NCBI GenBank assembly: GCA_964462685.1
Contig: CAYWYR010000007.1
Span: forward strand, 1 to 64,000
Source of the DNA: CAYWYR01 sp964462685
Lineage (GTDB): Bacteria > Bacteroidota > Ignavibacteria > Kapaibacteriales > UBA2268
Length of the DNA: 64,000 nt
Direction of reading: 5' to 3'
A program made the position numbers and the translations under genes. This document shows, piece by piece, positions 36,801 through 44,819 of the stretch; position 1 is the stretch's first letter, and each line of letters begins with the position of its first letter. Under the pieces are notes generated by a model. It had not been told where the DNA came from. It saw only the letters and a program-made list of their open reading frames with translations, and did not search any database.

Positions 36801-38007
36801 TGCGTATCAGTTAGGGCTTGTGGGTATGCCTCACGGCTCATTCGGCATAAGGCCTTCCGATGCTTTTCCTTTCTTCGGTTTTGAGACACAGCCCGGCTTA
36901 AGGCCACCTAATGCCACCCTGCAGGATAACTATTCCCAAAGAACTACCTTTGATATCAATACATCTCGCCCGCTGTGGGAAGGAGCTACCTTGGATATTA
37001 CATGGAGTACTAACACGGGTTATAACAAAAACTACACAGTCGAAACAGATGAATTCGGAAATCAGGCTATTACTAACCTAATCGCTATGGAGTCTTTCGA
37101 AAGGTCTTTCTTCCATTTGCCGGGTATGTTCGGGTTTAATGTGTTTGGCAGTAATATACAGGATGTGCTTCAGGATTACGAGCAGCGTAAAGTGGGTATC
37201 GATCAGCAGATAAATAACAATCCTGATCTGACCGATGATGAAAGACAGGTAGCGAGAAACAGGGCTTACCAAGTAGCACTTACTGAATCCTTTTATAATG
37301 AACTCGAGACGTTCAGCTTTTCCAGTGGTAACATAGGGAAGTTCCTCCCGGCTCTGAACTGGAGAATAACTTGGGAAGGTATCGAGGAATGGGATATATG
37401 GGATGGATTTGTACAGCGAGCCCAGATAGAACACGTGTATAGCTCCGCTTACAATGAAGCCGCACAGATAACCGATATCGGACGGCAGGTACAGCAGCAG
37501 ACCGTAAACTTCGGTTTCCAACCACTTATCGGAGTAAACCTTACATTCGACGAAAAGAAAATCGGCGGGCGGGCGAACGCCGTGTTCAAGTGGAACTCCA
37601 CTAGTAATTATAATCTCAACTCGGCGGCAAGGTCGCTGATACAGACTGAAAGCACCGAAGAGCTTCAGATGAACGCTTCCTATACAATGGACGGTTTCAG
37701 CTTTAGCCTTTTGGGATTAGAGCTGCAGAACGATCTCGAGTTTTCATTTCTCGGAAAATTCGCAAAAACCCGCCGTGCGACTTTTGATGTACTGAACCCA
37801 GAGGAAGCTGGCGGAGAAGGCCGTACCCTTGACGGTACCACACAGATAACTCTCGAGCCGAGGGCGAGATATAGCCTATCGAACCGTGTAACTGCCTCAT
37901 TCTTTGTCCGCTATGACGGTACATTCTCAGAAGGAGCCGCTACGCCTGGTTTTTCGACAACACAAGTCGGGTTTGATTTTAGGATAAATGTAGCCGGTGG
38001 CAGATAA
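30850..38007 (+). CDS. sprA: SprA, type IX secretion outer-membrane translocon
   Basis: About 2,385 residues from ATG at 30850 (2,400 from an in-frame TTG at 30805), matching the ~2,400 residues of known SprA proteins. A hydrophobic signal peptide (RFRFLLIAMVIVHLCG) is followed by alternating beta-strand-rich sequence consistent with the very large 36-strand barrel known for SprA, including SprA N-terminal-type segments such as DNIKRVEVGNVSFPLNSQLI-like strands at about residue 365 and VDINFDIQGPFYNARRGEI-like strands later. It is the channel through which T9SS cargo crosses the outer membrane and is also needed for gliding where that exists. Candidate cargo genes in the window are at 245, 45595 and 50384. 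Confidence 0.93.
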   Translation: MAICRFRFLLIAMVIVHLCGIGGASAVLEAETFASGGVQPQLYSYLGLGLGSLNSGYAGYSNSYPYGIYDDYWGDYWNFSQEGQLSDPFMIGAASPIFMMAMFQNSCPIDLTFKTRTTYMMGRGGAIPVIATVMQNGLMKLNKGMYDKDSTEKPYNSLLLRDNRTKRNPWVSFQEGTDREEIGSQNILDTSLTKFVNRETLFDTVDITAATVLDIDDYLRLRKQQLQRGIYDSLLTQYDIKKSMSGGDIARMMANSTGLSIPLPPNPLTGIFGKPEINLNVGGELTVRIGARWDSQNLGTVSQFGQTQFSPVFDQNINITLSGGIGDKLQMNTDWNTNRSFDFGNEFKVGYEGYDDDIIKRVEVGNVSFPLNSQLISGGTNLFGIRSDYQFGPLMLRTVLSQRRGQRRFIDVSGGQTAQPFLVRPYDYARNHFLVDTLYASIYEEYYSFAQGIIPNRARPFAIKEIEVWESTNQLNDVDGVTDAVAIADVPGRPFPPNYDDLMSLPIQQGIVERGRFRRLDTMQYEIDRNLGHLTINNLRQDRTYAISYRTENNIRGPEDDTYYGDFAQFQNEVGDTMVLKLVYRPNMQPGFTSIWRRQMRNIYNIGASNTDLTSTKINLWYRRQSNDSTDVLDEAPDKLVTIFGVDKVSNSGSEPPDGEFDIQGPFYNARRGEIIFPTLEPFRTGLRRYFENLGNPTAAEKYVFNEVYDTIPQIAMLNTARDRFYMSGEVKGQNSNRISLGFNIPRGSVRVFLNGRQLQEGQDFTIDYMSGTVTMRNPSATVPNANLRIEYEQQDIFQIATKSIVGIRADYQLYNKRNVTANLGSTFLHYNQSAQIDRVRLGQEPIANTMIGFDGEVNADVPFITEALDWLPFYDTKVPSTFNANAEIAWVIPEPNKRESSVASDNGEPVVYIDDFESAQRPQSLGQNFSLWSHSSAPVDNTLGEDAQERNLYRGKLYWWQYFIARTPAIEVYPDQQTQQGNRNIRVLNLIFEPNERGIYNNNPEFLDRFNAEIGQGYDSVTVAQFHQENAEKKWGGMQRLVSSFNMNLDQENVEFIELMIKVENYDPLNTKMYVDLGQISEDIIPNNVLDTEDGIGGNELPNQLVDPGEDVGIDAMDDEIEQAGGNPNGLVYPFPLNLENDPARDNYEFDFGKAAQDQGPLDFYNYNNYEGNATQTQEGRFPDSEILNQNNGQQISLDNSYFRYEIELENDEDTYNSQRVGFNNGWQLLRIPIRRPTETVGNPLFSNIQYMRVVVQGGRLEAKIADWRLLGTLWQRNSNLQSGVPPNDSVLSVSFVNRFENSGPPTFYTLPPGTRPPQIINAPNPDFDLELNEQSLVVGVNNMRYGDERMTARIFTPQDLIFYKQMKFFVHGDGSMPDVIRPGQTPKAYMFLRFGVDSSNYYEYKRPLMRGWQDLGFNLTDLTAIKQIRDTSFLFDRQTFPVPTDSLATFTIRGEPTLTQVRFFGFGIENPEENFPNELTTKMWVNDLRLIDPEDSNDWGAVASSTLTLADLGSMNASARYQKPNFHAFNERFGDRNTLGNYQVNVQGNLEKLLPKSMKKAKLPITYSRAEMTATPEFVANSDVNLQAAANAAYNNAIAETGDEDIAENARNEVIQRSQVVRVQDNWALTNVQLGIPVDHWTIDETINKLTLGYNYAQEYERTPVYEQRFFWQWNARAAYTNTIPDLLVLNPLGWAEGIWLLEDYANWRINFLPSNINGNLDFRRSRRTEQSRFLDFANPVVRDFGADRGAGFTWNLSQNGLLSPKFDYEFSTLSNLIPLEIDEFGQQRTGSQIADQIFGGGDGLINLGLDSRHTQSVTMNIKPLVPNIGGIRGFFDVNGSYSTNYNWNDPLLSNPELADIAKNANYNNNIRMTASLRLQDLGDKWFGEAPANTGRKQPRQIGRRKPEQDTTTKTSFWDLPLGEQVGQTFKFIFLDFRKLDFRFNQTNTATNPGVFGGTGMGNFWERGLTGRDSRLEYGPSFAYQLGLVGMPHGSFGIRPSDAFPFFGFETQPGLRPPNATLQDNYSQRTTFDINTSRPLWEGATLDITWSTNTGYNKNYTVETDEFGNQAITNLIAMESFERSFFHLPGMFGFNVFGSNIQDVLQDYEQRKVGIDQQINNNPDLTDDERQVARNRAYQVALTESFYNELETFSFSSGNIGKFLPALNWRITWEGIEEWDIWDGFVQRAQIEHVYSSAYNEAAQITDIGRQVQQQTVNFGFQPLIGVNLTFDEKKIGGRANAVFKWNSTSNYNLNSAARSLIQTESTEELQMNASYTMDGFSFSLLGLELQNDLEFSFLGKFAKTRRATFDVLNPEEAGGEGRTLDGTTQITLEPRARYSLSNRVTASFFVRYDGTFSEGAATPGFSTTQVGFDFRINVAGGR

Positions 38008-38080
38008 ATATTACTTTACTTATTGCTAAAATATATAGAATGATGTATTTTATATTTTTGGTAATAAAAGATTATAAAAA

Positions 38081-38821
38081 ATGCCAACCCTTCTATGCCT
38101 CCACGGCAACTCCTCATCTCAAAGAGTTTTCGATCCTCTCAAAGAAAAGTTGAATAATAGAATAAATGTAATTGCTATCGATTTTCCAGGCCACGGCGAT
38201 AAACCGCATACCGCCAAGCAAGATTATTTATGGGATAATCTGAAATCGATTGCCATTGATGCCGCCAGAAATATTGATAATGATATAATTCTTTATGGCA
38301 ATTCACTCGGCGGCCATATCGCATTAGAAGTAGCAGGTGAGATTCATAATTGTAAAGGTCTCATTATAAGCGGAACCCCGCCACTCCCCAAACCTTTAGA
38401 GCTAGAAAATGCCTTCTCTGGCCACCCCGCCACTGCTTGCTACTTTGTTGCTGAGCCAGATGAAAAGGAGCTGTTATCAGCTATTGAGATATTATCATAT
38501 AGTCAGCATGAAAAAGAATTATTGTTAAATGATTTTAAAAGATGCGACCCACAGGTAAGGGTGGCTTTAGCAGAAGAAGCTGCCGATGGAAGTACCATAG
38601 CTGATGAAGTAACACTATTAAAAAAGTCGGATATTCCATGTCTGATTCTGGAAGGAGACAAAGACATCCTACCTAGGGCAGGATATATGAAGCAGATATC
38701 AGAGGAGTGCGGTTGCGAGCTAGTAGAATTTGAGGGCGGCGGCCATTTCCTGACCATACAAATGCCTGAGAGAACTGCAAAAGAGATAGAGAGCTTTGCC
38801 AGCCGCCACGGTTTATTATGA
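38081..38821 (+). CDS. Alpha/beta hydrolase
   Basis: 246 residues of the alpha/beta-hydrolase fold: LLCLHGNSSS oxyanion strand, DFPGHGD, nucleophile elbow G73-N-S75-L-G (ILYGNSLGGH), an acidic member in LILEGDKDI and a terminal His in EGGGHFLT. The catalytic triad is complete. Substrate unknown; no lid domain stands out. No signal peptide, so cytoplasmic. Convergent with the glycosyltransferase operon, 15 bp from its last stop. Confidence 0.82.
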   Translation: MPTLLCLHGNSSSQRVFDPLKEKLNNRINVIAIDFPGHGDKPHTAKQDYLWDNLKSIAIDAARNIDNDIILYGNSLGGHIALEVAGEIHNCKGLIISGTPPLPKPLELENAFSGHPATACYFVAEPDEKELLSAIEILSYSQHEKELLLNDFKRCDPQVRVALAEEAADGSTIADEVTLLKKSDIPCLILEGDKDILPRAGYMKQISEECGCELVEFEGGGHFLTIQMPERTAKEIESFASRHGLL

Positions 38822-38836
38822 AAGCTGTTCTATGAA

Positions 38837-39721
38837 TTAAACAAAAGGAACATCTGTTCTCAAACAAGATTTCAGTTCGGATTCAGTTGGTTTGCGAATT
38901 TGCTTGACAGTCTCATTTTCAATAGCTACCAAGCCCATATCTTCAAAAGCTTTAAGCCAGTTTTCCATAGGTAATACGCCATTTTTTTTCTTATAGTAGT
39001 TCGAGTTGACTATGATATCTGATAGGTGATTAATAGGTGGCTTTGCCACGGGATGCTGCTGGTGATAAACTGTTGCATCGGTTAAATAGAAAGTAATACC
39101 TTTATTTCTGGCAGATAAAGCGAAATCTGTGTCTTCGCCCCCATAACCTTCGAAACCCGTATCGAAACCGCCTATTATCTCAAAATCACTTCTATTTATA
39201 GAAAAACACAGGCTCCAGAACATTTCATAAGTGTTATTTTGATTTAAGCCTTTATCATAAGGTCTATCAGGGTGCTGGATGGAGTTGCTTTCTAAATGCG
39301 AAAGCATATCCGCCGCATTATCATTCCCCCGTAGCTCATCTGTGATATTCGATTCAAGATACTTAGGAGAACCCATCTGTAGCCCACCGGGGTTTTCTAA
39401 ATAAGATATAGCTTTTTTGAGATAGTCTGGTGCTGGAATGCAGTCCACATCAAGAAAATGAAGTTGTTTTCCTTTGGCTTTTTTAGCGCCCTCGTTTCGG
39501 GCTTCAGCTAATGGCAGCCCGTCAGATTCATTTTCTAAATTATGGATATTGATATTAAGCTTTTCCGCAAGTCCACTTCTTATGTAGATAGGATCACCCA
39601 TATTGATGATAACCACCTCATCCGGTATTACCGAGCTGAGCGATAAACCATAAAGCGTATTATGCAGATGCTCTTCTCGGCCTTTCACTATTATTATTAT
39701 ACTGTTTTTCACTTTGATCAA
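38837..39721 (-). CDS. Family 2 glycosyltransferase with galactosyltransferase-type C-terminal
   Basis: 294 residues of GT-A fold: an N-terminal SIIIIVKGREEHL strand, the metal-binding D-x-D in LHFLDVDCIP, and the GFEGYGGEDTDFALSARNKG segment typical of the C-terminal galactosyltransferase-like (Glyco_transf_7C) motif, which supplies the catalytic Glu/Asp. Transfers one sugar in the cytoplasm. The first 62 nt overlap the end of the preceding gene; the overlap is real because the first strand is needed for the fold. Last gene of a four-gene glycan operon. Confidence 0.82.
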   Translation of the reverse strand: MIKVKNSIIIIVKGREEHLHNTLYGLSLSSVIPDEVVIINMGDPIYIRSGLAEKLNINIHNLENESDGLPLAEARNEGAKKAKGKQLHFLDVDCIPAPDYLKKAISYLENPGGLQMGSPKYLESNITDELRGNDNAADMLSHLESNSIQHPDRPYDKGLNQNNTYEMFWSLCFSINRSDFEIIGGFDTGFEGYGGEDTDFALSARNKGITFYLTDATVYHQQHPVAKPPINHLSDIIVNSNYYKKKNGVLPMENWLKAFEDMGLVAIENETVKQIRKPTESELKSCLRTDVPFV

Positions 39722-40808
39722 TATTTTTCATTATCTGGGATAATTCACCGAAGCGACTAATATCTTCAATCATATTTGAGATATTGCCGTTTCTGCAGTT
39801 GGTCCATTCGACCAAGCTTTTAAATGGGTGATTCGTTGAATGACTCATTTTCTTATTGATAGCCTTAATGCCGTTTATGATATTATCTGCCGGTAGATAA
39901 TTGGCATAAGAATTATTCACTAGTGCCTTGGCGAACTCTACCTGCTCATTGTGTGGTCTATCCTCTGGAACTACATAGATTTTTTTTCCCAAGTGTAACA
40001 TCTCGCTGGTTAGGTTCATTCCCGGAGCAATAATAACGGTATCAATGTCATTTAGAGCCTGTCCTACATCTTTTACGTAACCTAGTTGGATGATATTGTC
40101 GGACATTGTTCGCTGCTTTTGTCCTATAACATAAAATGATTTAGAGGGGTTTGCTCGTGCAAGTATTCGAAGCTTGCCAAGCCCTCTACTTCCCCCACCG
40201 CTACCGGTTATATAAGCGACTTCGTTTTCGTTTGAAGTATTAGAGGAAGTAATAGTTGTAACACCGCTGTATTGTGAAACGAAACCTAGATAAAGAGTTT
40301 TCTCTTTTACCCAGTCAGGTGTGTCCAGGGGTTCTAGATGTCTCGGGAAATATGCTAAAAGAAAAGTGGCCCCCTTATATGCTTCAATATGCGGAATATC
40401 AGTTCTATCACCGAAAAGCCTTACATAGGCGTAGGGTATTGAAGACACACGCATAAGCGCGGCCACTTCAACGCTTACATCCACTATCATAAGGCATATA
40501 TTTCTATCGATACATTTTCTCAGTATCGCTTCGCTCCGCTTTAGAATCTTACTGCTACCCACAGGTGAGTAATGTAAATAGCGAGGTTCTTCAAGTTTCC
40601 CCTGCCAGTATGCTTCTGTCTCACTATCATCCCGATGTTCATCATCCAAAGGGGTAACACCGCATTTATCGGATATTCCTTTACCGTCTGTCATATATCT
40701 ATCACAGAAGATCTCGCCTCGGTCGCCGAAATGTGAGAGAAACTGTATGGCATAATTCAGATGGCCGGAGCCGTGGCTATGGGCATAATATCCTATAATA
40801 CAGCTCAT
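39660..40808 (-). CDS. GT-B glycosyltransferase (MurG/GT28-like)
   Basis: 382 residues. It begins IIGYYAHSHGSGHLNYA, the N-terminal strand-loop of GT28-like enzymes, and has a mid-protein VAYITGSGGGSRGLGKL and a nucleotide-binding VIIAPGMNLTSEM segment. Similar proteins are annotated simply as glycosyltransferases. Follows the GT4 gene by a 4-nt overlap and overlaps the next gene by 62 nt. The unusual Arg/Ser-rich tail (about the last 20 residues) lies within that overlap, suggesting a late extension of the frame. Confidence 0.7.
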   Translation of the reverse strand: MSCIIGYYAHSHGSGHLNYAIQFLSHFGDRGEIFCDRYMTDGKGISDKCGVTPLDDEHRDDSETEAYWQGKLEEPRYLHYSPVGSSKILKRSEAILRKCIDRNICLMIVDVSVEVAALMRVSSIPYAYVRLFGDRTDIPHIEAYKGATFLLAYFPRHLEPLDTPDWVKEKTLYLGFVSQYSGVTTITSSNTSNENEVAYITGSGGGSRGLGKLRILARANPSKSFYVIGQKQRTMSDNIIQLGYVKDVGQALNDIDTVIIAPGMNLTSEMLHLGKKIYVVPEDRPHNEQVEFAKALVNNSYANYLPADNIINGIKAINKKMSHSTNHPFKSLVEWTNCRNGNISNMIEDISRFGELSQIMKNIDQSEKQYNNNSERPRRASA

Positions 40809-41965
40809 ACTGCCAAAGCCTCCCTATCCGTTGTATTATGATAATCAGAATTGTTTTTATCCTCAATCATATCATTGTACAAGTTGGTGTAATTGTTCAC
40901 CATAGCGGAAATAGAGAAATTCTCCTTGGCATGGTTCCGGCATGTTATTCGTTTTATAGAACCTACGCTCTGTGCCACTTCCGCCAGTGCGATTATATCC
41001 CCCGTATCAACCAATATGCCCGTTTCGGAAGTTATTATTTCAGGGGCAGCCCCCGACTTGTACCCGATAACAGGAGTGCCGCAAGCAAGTGACTCGGCTA
41101 ACACGAAACCAAAGGGTTCATCCCATACACTTGTAAAGAAAACACATTCGGCCCTGCCGATCTCGCTACTAAGTTCTTTCTGGCTTTTATGTCCTACATA
41201 CTCTATCAGGTAATCACCGAGATGCGGTGCTATATAATTATCAAAATACCACTGGTCGCTTATCGGCCCGGCTATTCTGAGTTTTTTTCCTGCCATCTTG
41301 GCTGCCAATATAGCATGATGGGGTGCTTTTTCCTTACAGATTCTGCCATACCATAGTGTTGTGTCTTCTTCTGGTTTCGGGGAGTAAACCCATTTGCTTA
41401 TATCTATACCGTTATATACTGTAGTATGCTCATCAACAAAACTGGACCAGGTCTCCGCTAGGCTGTCGCTTACCGAGGCGAATCGTACGTTACAGTTTGG
41501 CTTTATAGCAGCAGCACCGTTCTGTAAGGATGGAAACGGAGGCGTATGTAATGTGGTAAGGAACGGAATACCGCATGTGTTTCCGTGAATCATCACCGTG
41601 TCATTGAGTGAGTTGTTATGTATTATATCGTAATCAACTGATTCACAGATATCGGACATTATCTTTGAGTAAAGTTCAGTCTGAGCTATATATTTCTCAT
41701 CTGGAAAAGCCTCTTCCTGATGATGCTTGTTCTGCTCTGGATTACCTTCGATCCTATACCGCAGCCCGGGAAAAGGTATAAGATTCAGTTCAGGGTCGGA
41801 GTCTTTGTGTGCATACAGATCCACGGTATGCCCTTGGTTTACTAATTCTTTAACTAGAATATGTGTGAATTTCTCAAGCCCTCCAGCGTAAGGTTCCGCT
41901 ATCGGGAACAAGCTATGAGCTATTATAGCTATTTTAAGTTTCTTTTTTCCATTTTTGATAATCAT
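40805..41965 (-). CDS. Family 4 glycosyltransferase
   Basis: 386 residues of GT-B fold. N-terminal HSLFPIAEPYAGGLEKFTHILVKEL is the Gly-rich acceptor loop of GT4; the C-terminal part has ECVFFTSVWDEPFGFVLAESLACGTPVIGYKSG, the E-x7-E motif that binds the sugar-nucleotide. A retaining transferase acting in the cytoplasm. Four-nt overlaps with genes on both sides (ATGA), so it is cotranslated within the operon. Confidence 0.9.
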   Translation of the reverse strand: MIIKNGKKKLKIAIIAHSLFPIAEPYAGGLEKFTHILVKELVNQGHTVDLYAHKDSDPELNLIPFPGLRYRIEGNPEQNKHHQEEAFPDEKYIAQTELYSKIMSDICESVDYDIIHNNSLNDTVMIHGNTCGIPFLTTLHTPPFPSLQNGAAAIKPNCNVRFASVSDSLAETWSSFVDEHTTVYNGIDISKWVYSPKPEEDTTLWYGRICKEKAPHHAILAAKMAGKKLRIAGPISDQWYFDNYIAPHLGDYLIEYVGHKSQKELSSEIGRAECVFFTSVWDEPFGFVLAESLACGTPVIGYKSGAAPEIITSETGILVDTGDIIALAEVAQSVGSIKRITCRNHAKENFSISAMVNNYTNLYNDMIEDKNNSDYHNTTDREALAV

Positions 41966-43488
41966 ATTGCCATTTCTCTTTCTTTGTTTTCTATAAACAG
42001 ATTCCTGTCTCCATCGGCCATTCTGGCTGCTTCTTTCAACTGGGTAAGCATATTTAGGGAGGAATACATCATAAGCAGCCCGATACTGACAGATAGTGAC
42101 GCCATTATATGTTCTCCCAGAAACGCTAAGTATGTTCCAGACCCTATTAATAGAGAAAAAGCCCCAAACGGTAGGGGGCCAATTTTATCCATACCCGCGA
42201 ATTTATTTGTCCTTATAAATGGTTTTTTCAAGCCGATCGTAGCGTCCCACCATCCGAAGGCGCCCTCTGTAAATAAAGCTAAATGTGAACTGAGCGCCCT
42301 AAAAGCTTTTTGAGCGTTTTTCTGTATCCTAAAGAACATCAAGTATTTCATTGCTGTATAGATCGCTATCGTTGATAATGATAAACCGACAACCCTCATA
42401 TTCAACTCGCCGATATTAAAAACCGATATACCAACCGATAAGGCGATAAGAAGAAGAGGTATGCCGCAGAAGTTTATCCAAGCTGTAAGCTGCATAACAC
42501 AGTCCCTTTTTATGGCTGCCAAATTAGGTACCGATACGAGGTAGTTCTTGAGTGTTTGGAAATTTCCGAATATCCATCGCAGTCGCTGCTTTCTAAGGCC
42601 GTCAAACTCTACCGGCATAATGCCCCGGCCCATAGTCCTGTCTATATACCTGGACTTCATGTGTGCCAGCTGGAAGCGAGTACCGAGTTCAGCGTCTTCG
42701 GTAATAGATGATGTTGGCCACCCGCCTATCGAATCTAAAGATCTTACATGTACCAAGCTGAGCGTCCCTGTACCTAGTACAGTTCGGTTCTTGTTCCCGC
42801 TTTTGAGGTATAGCTTAAAAAAGTGATTGAACTCTTCTTTAAGGCCGGAATTCATAACAGATACATTTCTATAGGCTTGAGGGAATTGTACTAGAGCAAG
42901 GTTTTCTCTGGTTGCAATCTTTATAGCTTCGGAAATACAATGCCTTGAAACCCTGTAATCAGCATCCACTGTAAAAATATATTCTGTTTTAGGGTTCTGT
43001 AGATTTCTGCATAGATTGAGTGCCCCTGCTTTAAAGCCTTCAACATCCATCTGATGGTAAAAACTGATTTTTTCATGTCCGTTACAGAAACTTTCTACAG
43101 GTTTCCAAAACCTCTCTTCTGGCGTGTTGTTGTCAAATACTATTATCTCATAGTTTCCGTAATCCTGCTGTAGAAGCGATCTGAGAGTTTCGATAACGAT
43201 TTCCGGGGGTTCGGAATAAATTGGGATCTGAATTGAGACAAAAGGCTGGTCCTCTGATACATTCTGTTTCTTGAACGGAACAAATCTGTCTATTTCAATG
43301 AACAGTTGGGCTGCCGAATGTACTATAGTCGCTGTAAATGAGACTATAGCCATTACAAGAAGCAGATCCGGATATAATATCGCAATAAAGATCAACGACA
43401 AAAAAACATACGGTAATACTTTAGAATATCTCATTTCCCTTCCATTTCCTTTATTCCATCCTTCATAATTATTAACGGGAATAGACAA
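41962..43488 (-). CDS. Processive family 2 glycosyltransferase, membrane-bound
   Basis: 508 residues. Two transmembrane segments near the N-terminus (about 25-65), a GT-A catalytic domain with FVSIQIPIYSEPPE, the D-x-D of VDADYR, EDAELG and the processivity motif Q-x-x-R-W in KQRLRWIFGNF, then about four transmembrane segments. This is the architecture of cellulose/hyaluronan/chitin-synthase-like enzymes that polymerise and extrude a polysaccharide. Polymer identity unknown. First gene of the four-glycosyltransferase operon; an internal Met19 (AAAGG...ATG not obvious) is an alternative start. Confidence 0.88.
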   Translation of the reverse strand: MSIPVNNYEGWNKGNGREMRYSKVLPYVFLSLIFIAILYPDLLLVMAIVSFTATIVHSAAQLFIEIDRFVPFKKQNVSEDQPFVSIQIPIYSEPPEIVIETLRSLLQQDYGNYEIIVFDNNTPEERFWKPVESFCNGHEKISFYHQMDVEGFKAGALNLCRNLQNPKTEYIFTVDADYRVSRHCISEAIKIATRENLALVQFPQAYRNVSVMNSGLKEEFNHFFKLYLKSGNKNRTVLGTGTLSLVHVRSLDSIGGWPTSSITEDAELGTRFQLAHMKSRYIDRTMGRGIMPVEFDGLRKQRLRWIFGNFQTLKNYLVSVPNLAAIKRDCVMQLTAWINFCGIPLLLIALSVGISVFNIGELNMRVVGLSLSTIAIYTAMKYLMFFRIQKNAQKAFRALSSHLALFTEGAFGWWDATIGLKKPFIRTNKFAGMDKIGPLPFGAFSLLIGSGTYLAFLGEHIMASLSVSIGLLMMYSSLNMLTQLKEAARMADGDRNLFIENKEREMAI

Positions 43489-43649
43489 CTATTATTATCA
43501 TTTTTTAGTTATAGATTGAATCTATATGTAAACTGTTTATAATAAAACCAATTTATGAATAGCTATATCCTGATACAGCTTAGACTGATCCCGATAAATT
43601 CATTATTTTGCGATATTAAAACTCTCTGAATTAATAATCCTAAATACAC

Positions 43650-44795
43650 ATGAGCAATATCAAACCTTATCTGTTTACATCTGAATCTGTTTCCGAAGGA
43701 CATCCCGATAAAATCTGTGACCAGGTCTCAGACGCCGTTCTGGATGCGATGCTTTCCCAAGACCCTAGTAGCCGAGTAGCCTGCGAATGCTTCACTACTA
43801 CGGGTATGATACTTGTAGGGGGCGAAATAACAACCGAAGGCTATGTGGATATTCAAGAGCTTGTAAGAAGCGTGATCAAAGAAATCGGCTATAATAAAGC
43901 TGATTACAGATTCGACGGAGATTCTTGCTCTGTTATAAATGTGATCAACCAACAGTCCGCGGATATAGCATTAGGCGTGAATACAGGTGGTGCTGGCGAC
44001 CAGGGTATAATGTTCGGGTATGCAAGCCGAGAGACCGAAGAGATGATGCCCGCACCGATAATGTATTCACACAAACTGGTCGAAAAGCTGGCAGAGATCC
44101 GTAAATCGGGTGATAAGATGACTTACCTACGGCCTGACTCCAAAGCTCAGGTGACCTTTGAATATAATGCAGACGGTTCTATCAAAAGATGCCATACAGT
44201 TGTGGTATCCACCCAGCATGATGAAGGCATTAAGGTAGCGGATATAAAAAATGATATCATAGAGCACCTTATCAAAGATGTTATACCGAGCGAATATATC
44301 GATGATAACACAATCTACCACGTAAACCCAACCGGTAATTTCGTGATCGGCGGCCCGCATGGGGACGCCGGGCTAACCGGAAGAAAAATTATAGTGGATA
44401 CTTACGGCGGCCGTGCGCCGCATGGCGGAGGAGCTTTCTCAGGAAAGGATGCAACTAAAGTAGATAGATCGGCCGCTTATGCGTCTAGACATGTCGCCAA
44501 AAATATAGTTGCGGCTGGTATAGCCGATGAAGTTACCATTCAGCTGTCTTATGCTATAGGTGTAGCCGAGCCTACTTCAATACTGGTAGATACCCATGGT
44601 ACGGGAAAGATCGATAGATCCGAGATAGAGAAGTTTATCTCTGCCAGTATTGACTTGACACCGACCGGTATTATTGACAGGCTGGACTTGAGAAAGCCGA
44701 TTTTCAGACAGACTGCGACTTATGGGCACTTCGGCAGGCCGATATTCTCGTGGGAAAAACTGGATTTAGTCGATCAGTTCAAAAAACTGATCTGA
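43650..44795 (+). CDS. metK: S-adenosylmethionine synthase
   Basis: 381 residues with MetK signatures: TSESVSEGHPDKICDQVSDA, GAGDQGIMFGYA and GGGAFSGKDATKVDRSAAY. It condenses methionine and ATP into AdoMet and is cytoplasmic. Normal length. I saw no SAM riboswitch in the 160-bp gap before it. The M24 gene follows by 24 bp. Confidence 0.97.
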   Translation: MSNIKPYLFTSESVSEGHPDKICDQVSDAVLDAMLSQDPSSRVACECFTTTGMILVGGEITTEGYVDIQELVRSVIKEIGYNKADYRFDGDSCSVINVINQQSADIALGVNTGGAGDQGIMFGYASRETEEMMPAPIMYSHKLVEKLAEIRKSGDKMTYLRPDSKAQVTFEYNADGSIKRCHTVVVSTQHDEGIKVADIKNDIIEHLIKDVIPSEYIDDNTIYHVNPTGNFVIGGPHGDAGLTGRKIIVDTYGGRAPHGGGAFSGKDATKVDRSAAYASRHVAKNIVAAGIADEVTIQLSYAIGVAEPTSILVDTHGTGKIDRSEIEKFISASIDLTPTGIIDRLDLRKPIFRQTATYGHFGRPIFSWEKLDLVDQFKKLI

Positions 44796-44819
44796 ATTCC
44801 AGATACTAAAGGCTAACGT

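Noticed and set aside
36453..37924. Several open frames antisense to sprA
   Set aside because: All are shadows of sprA; compositions atypical and no domains.
43489..43649. SAM riboswitch before metK
   Set aside because: No recognisable riboswitch core; AT-rich spacer only.
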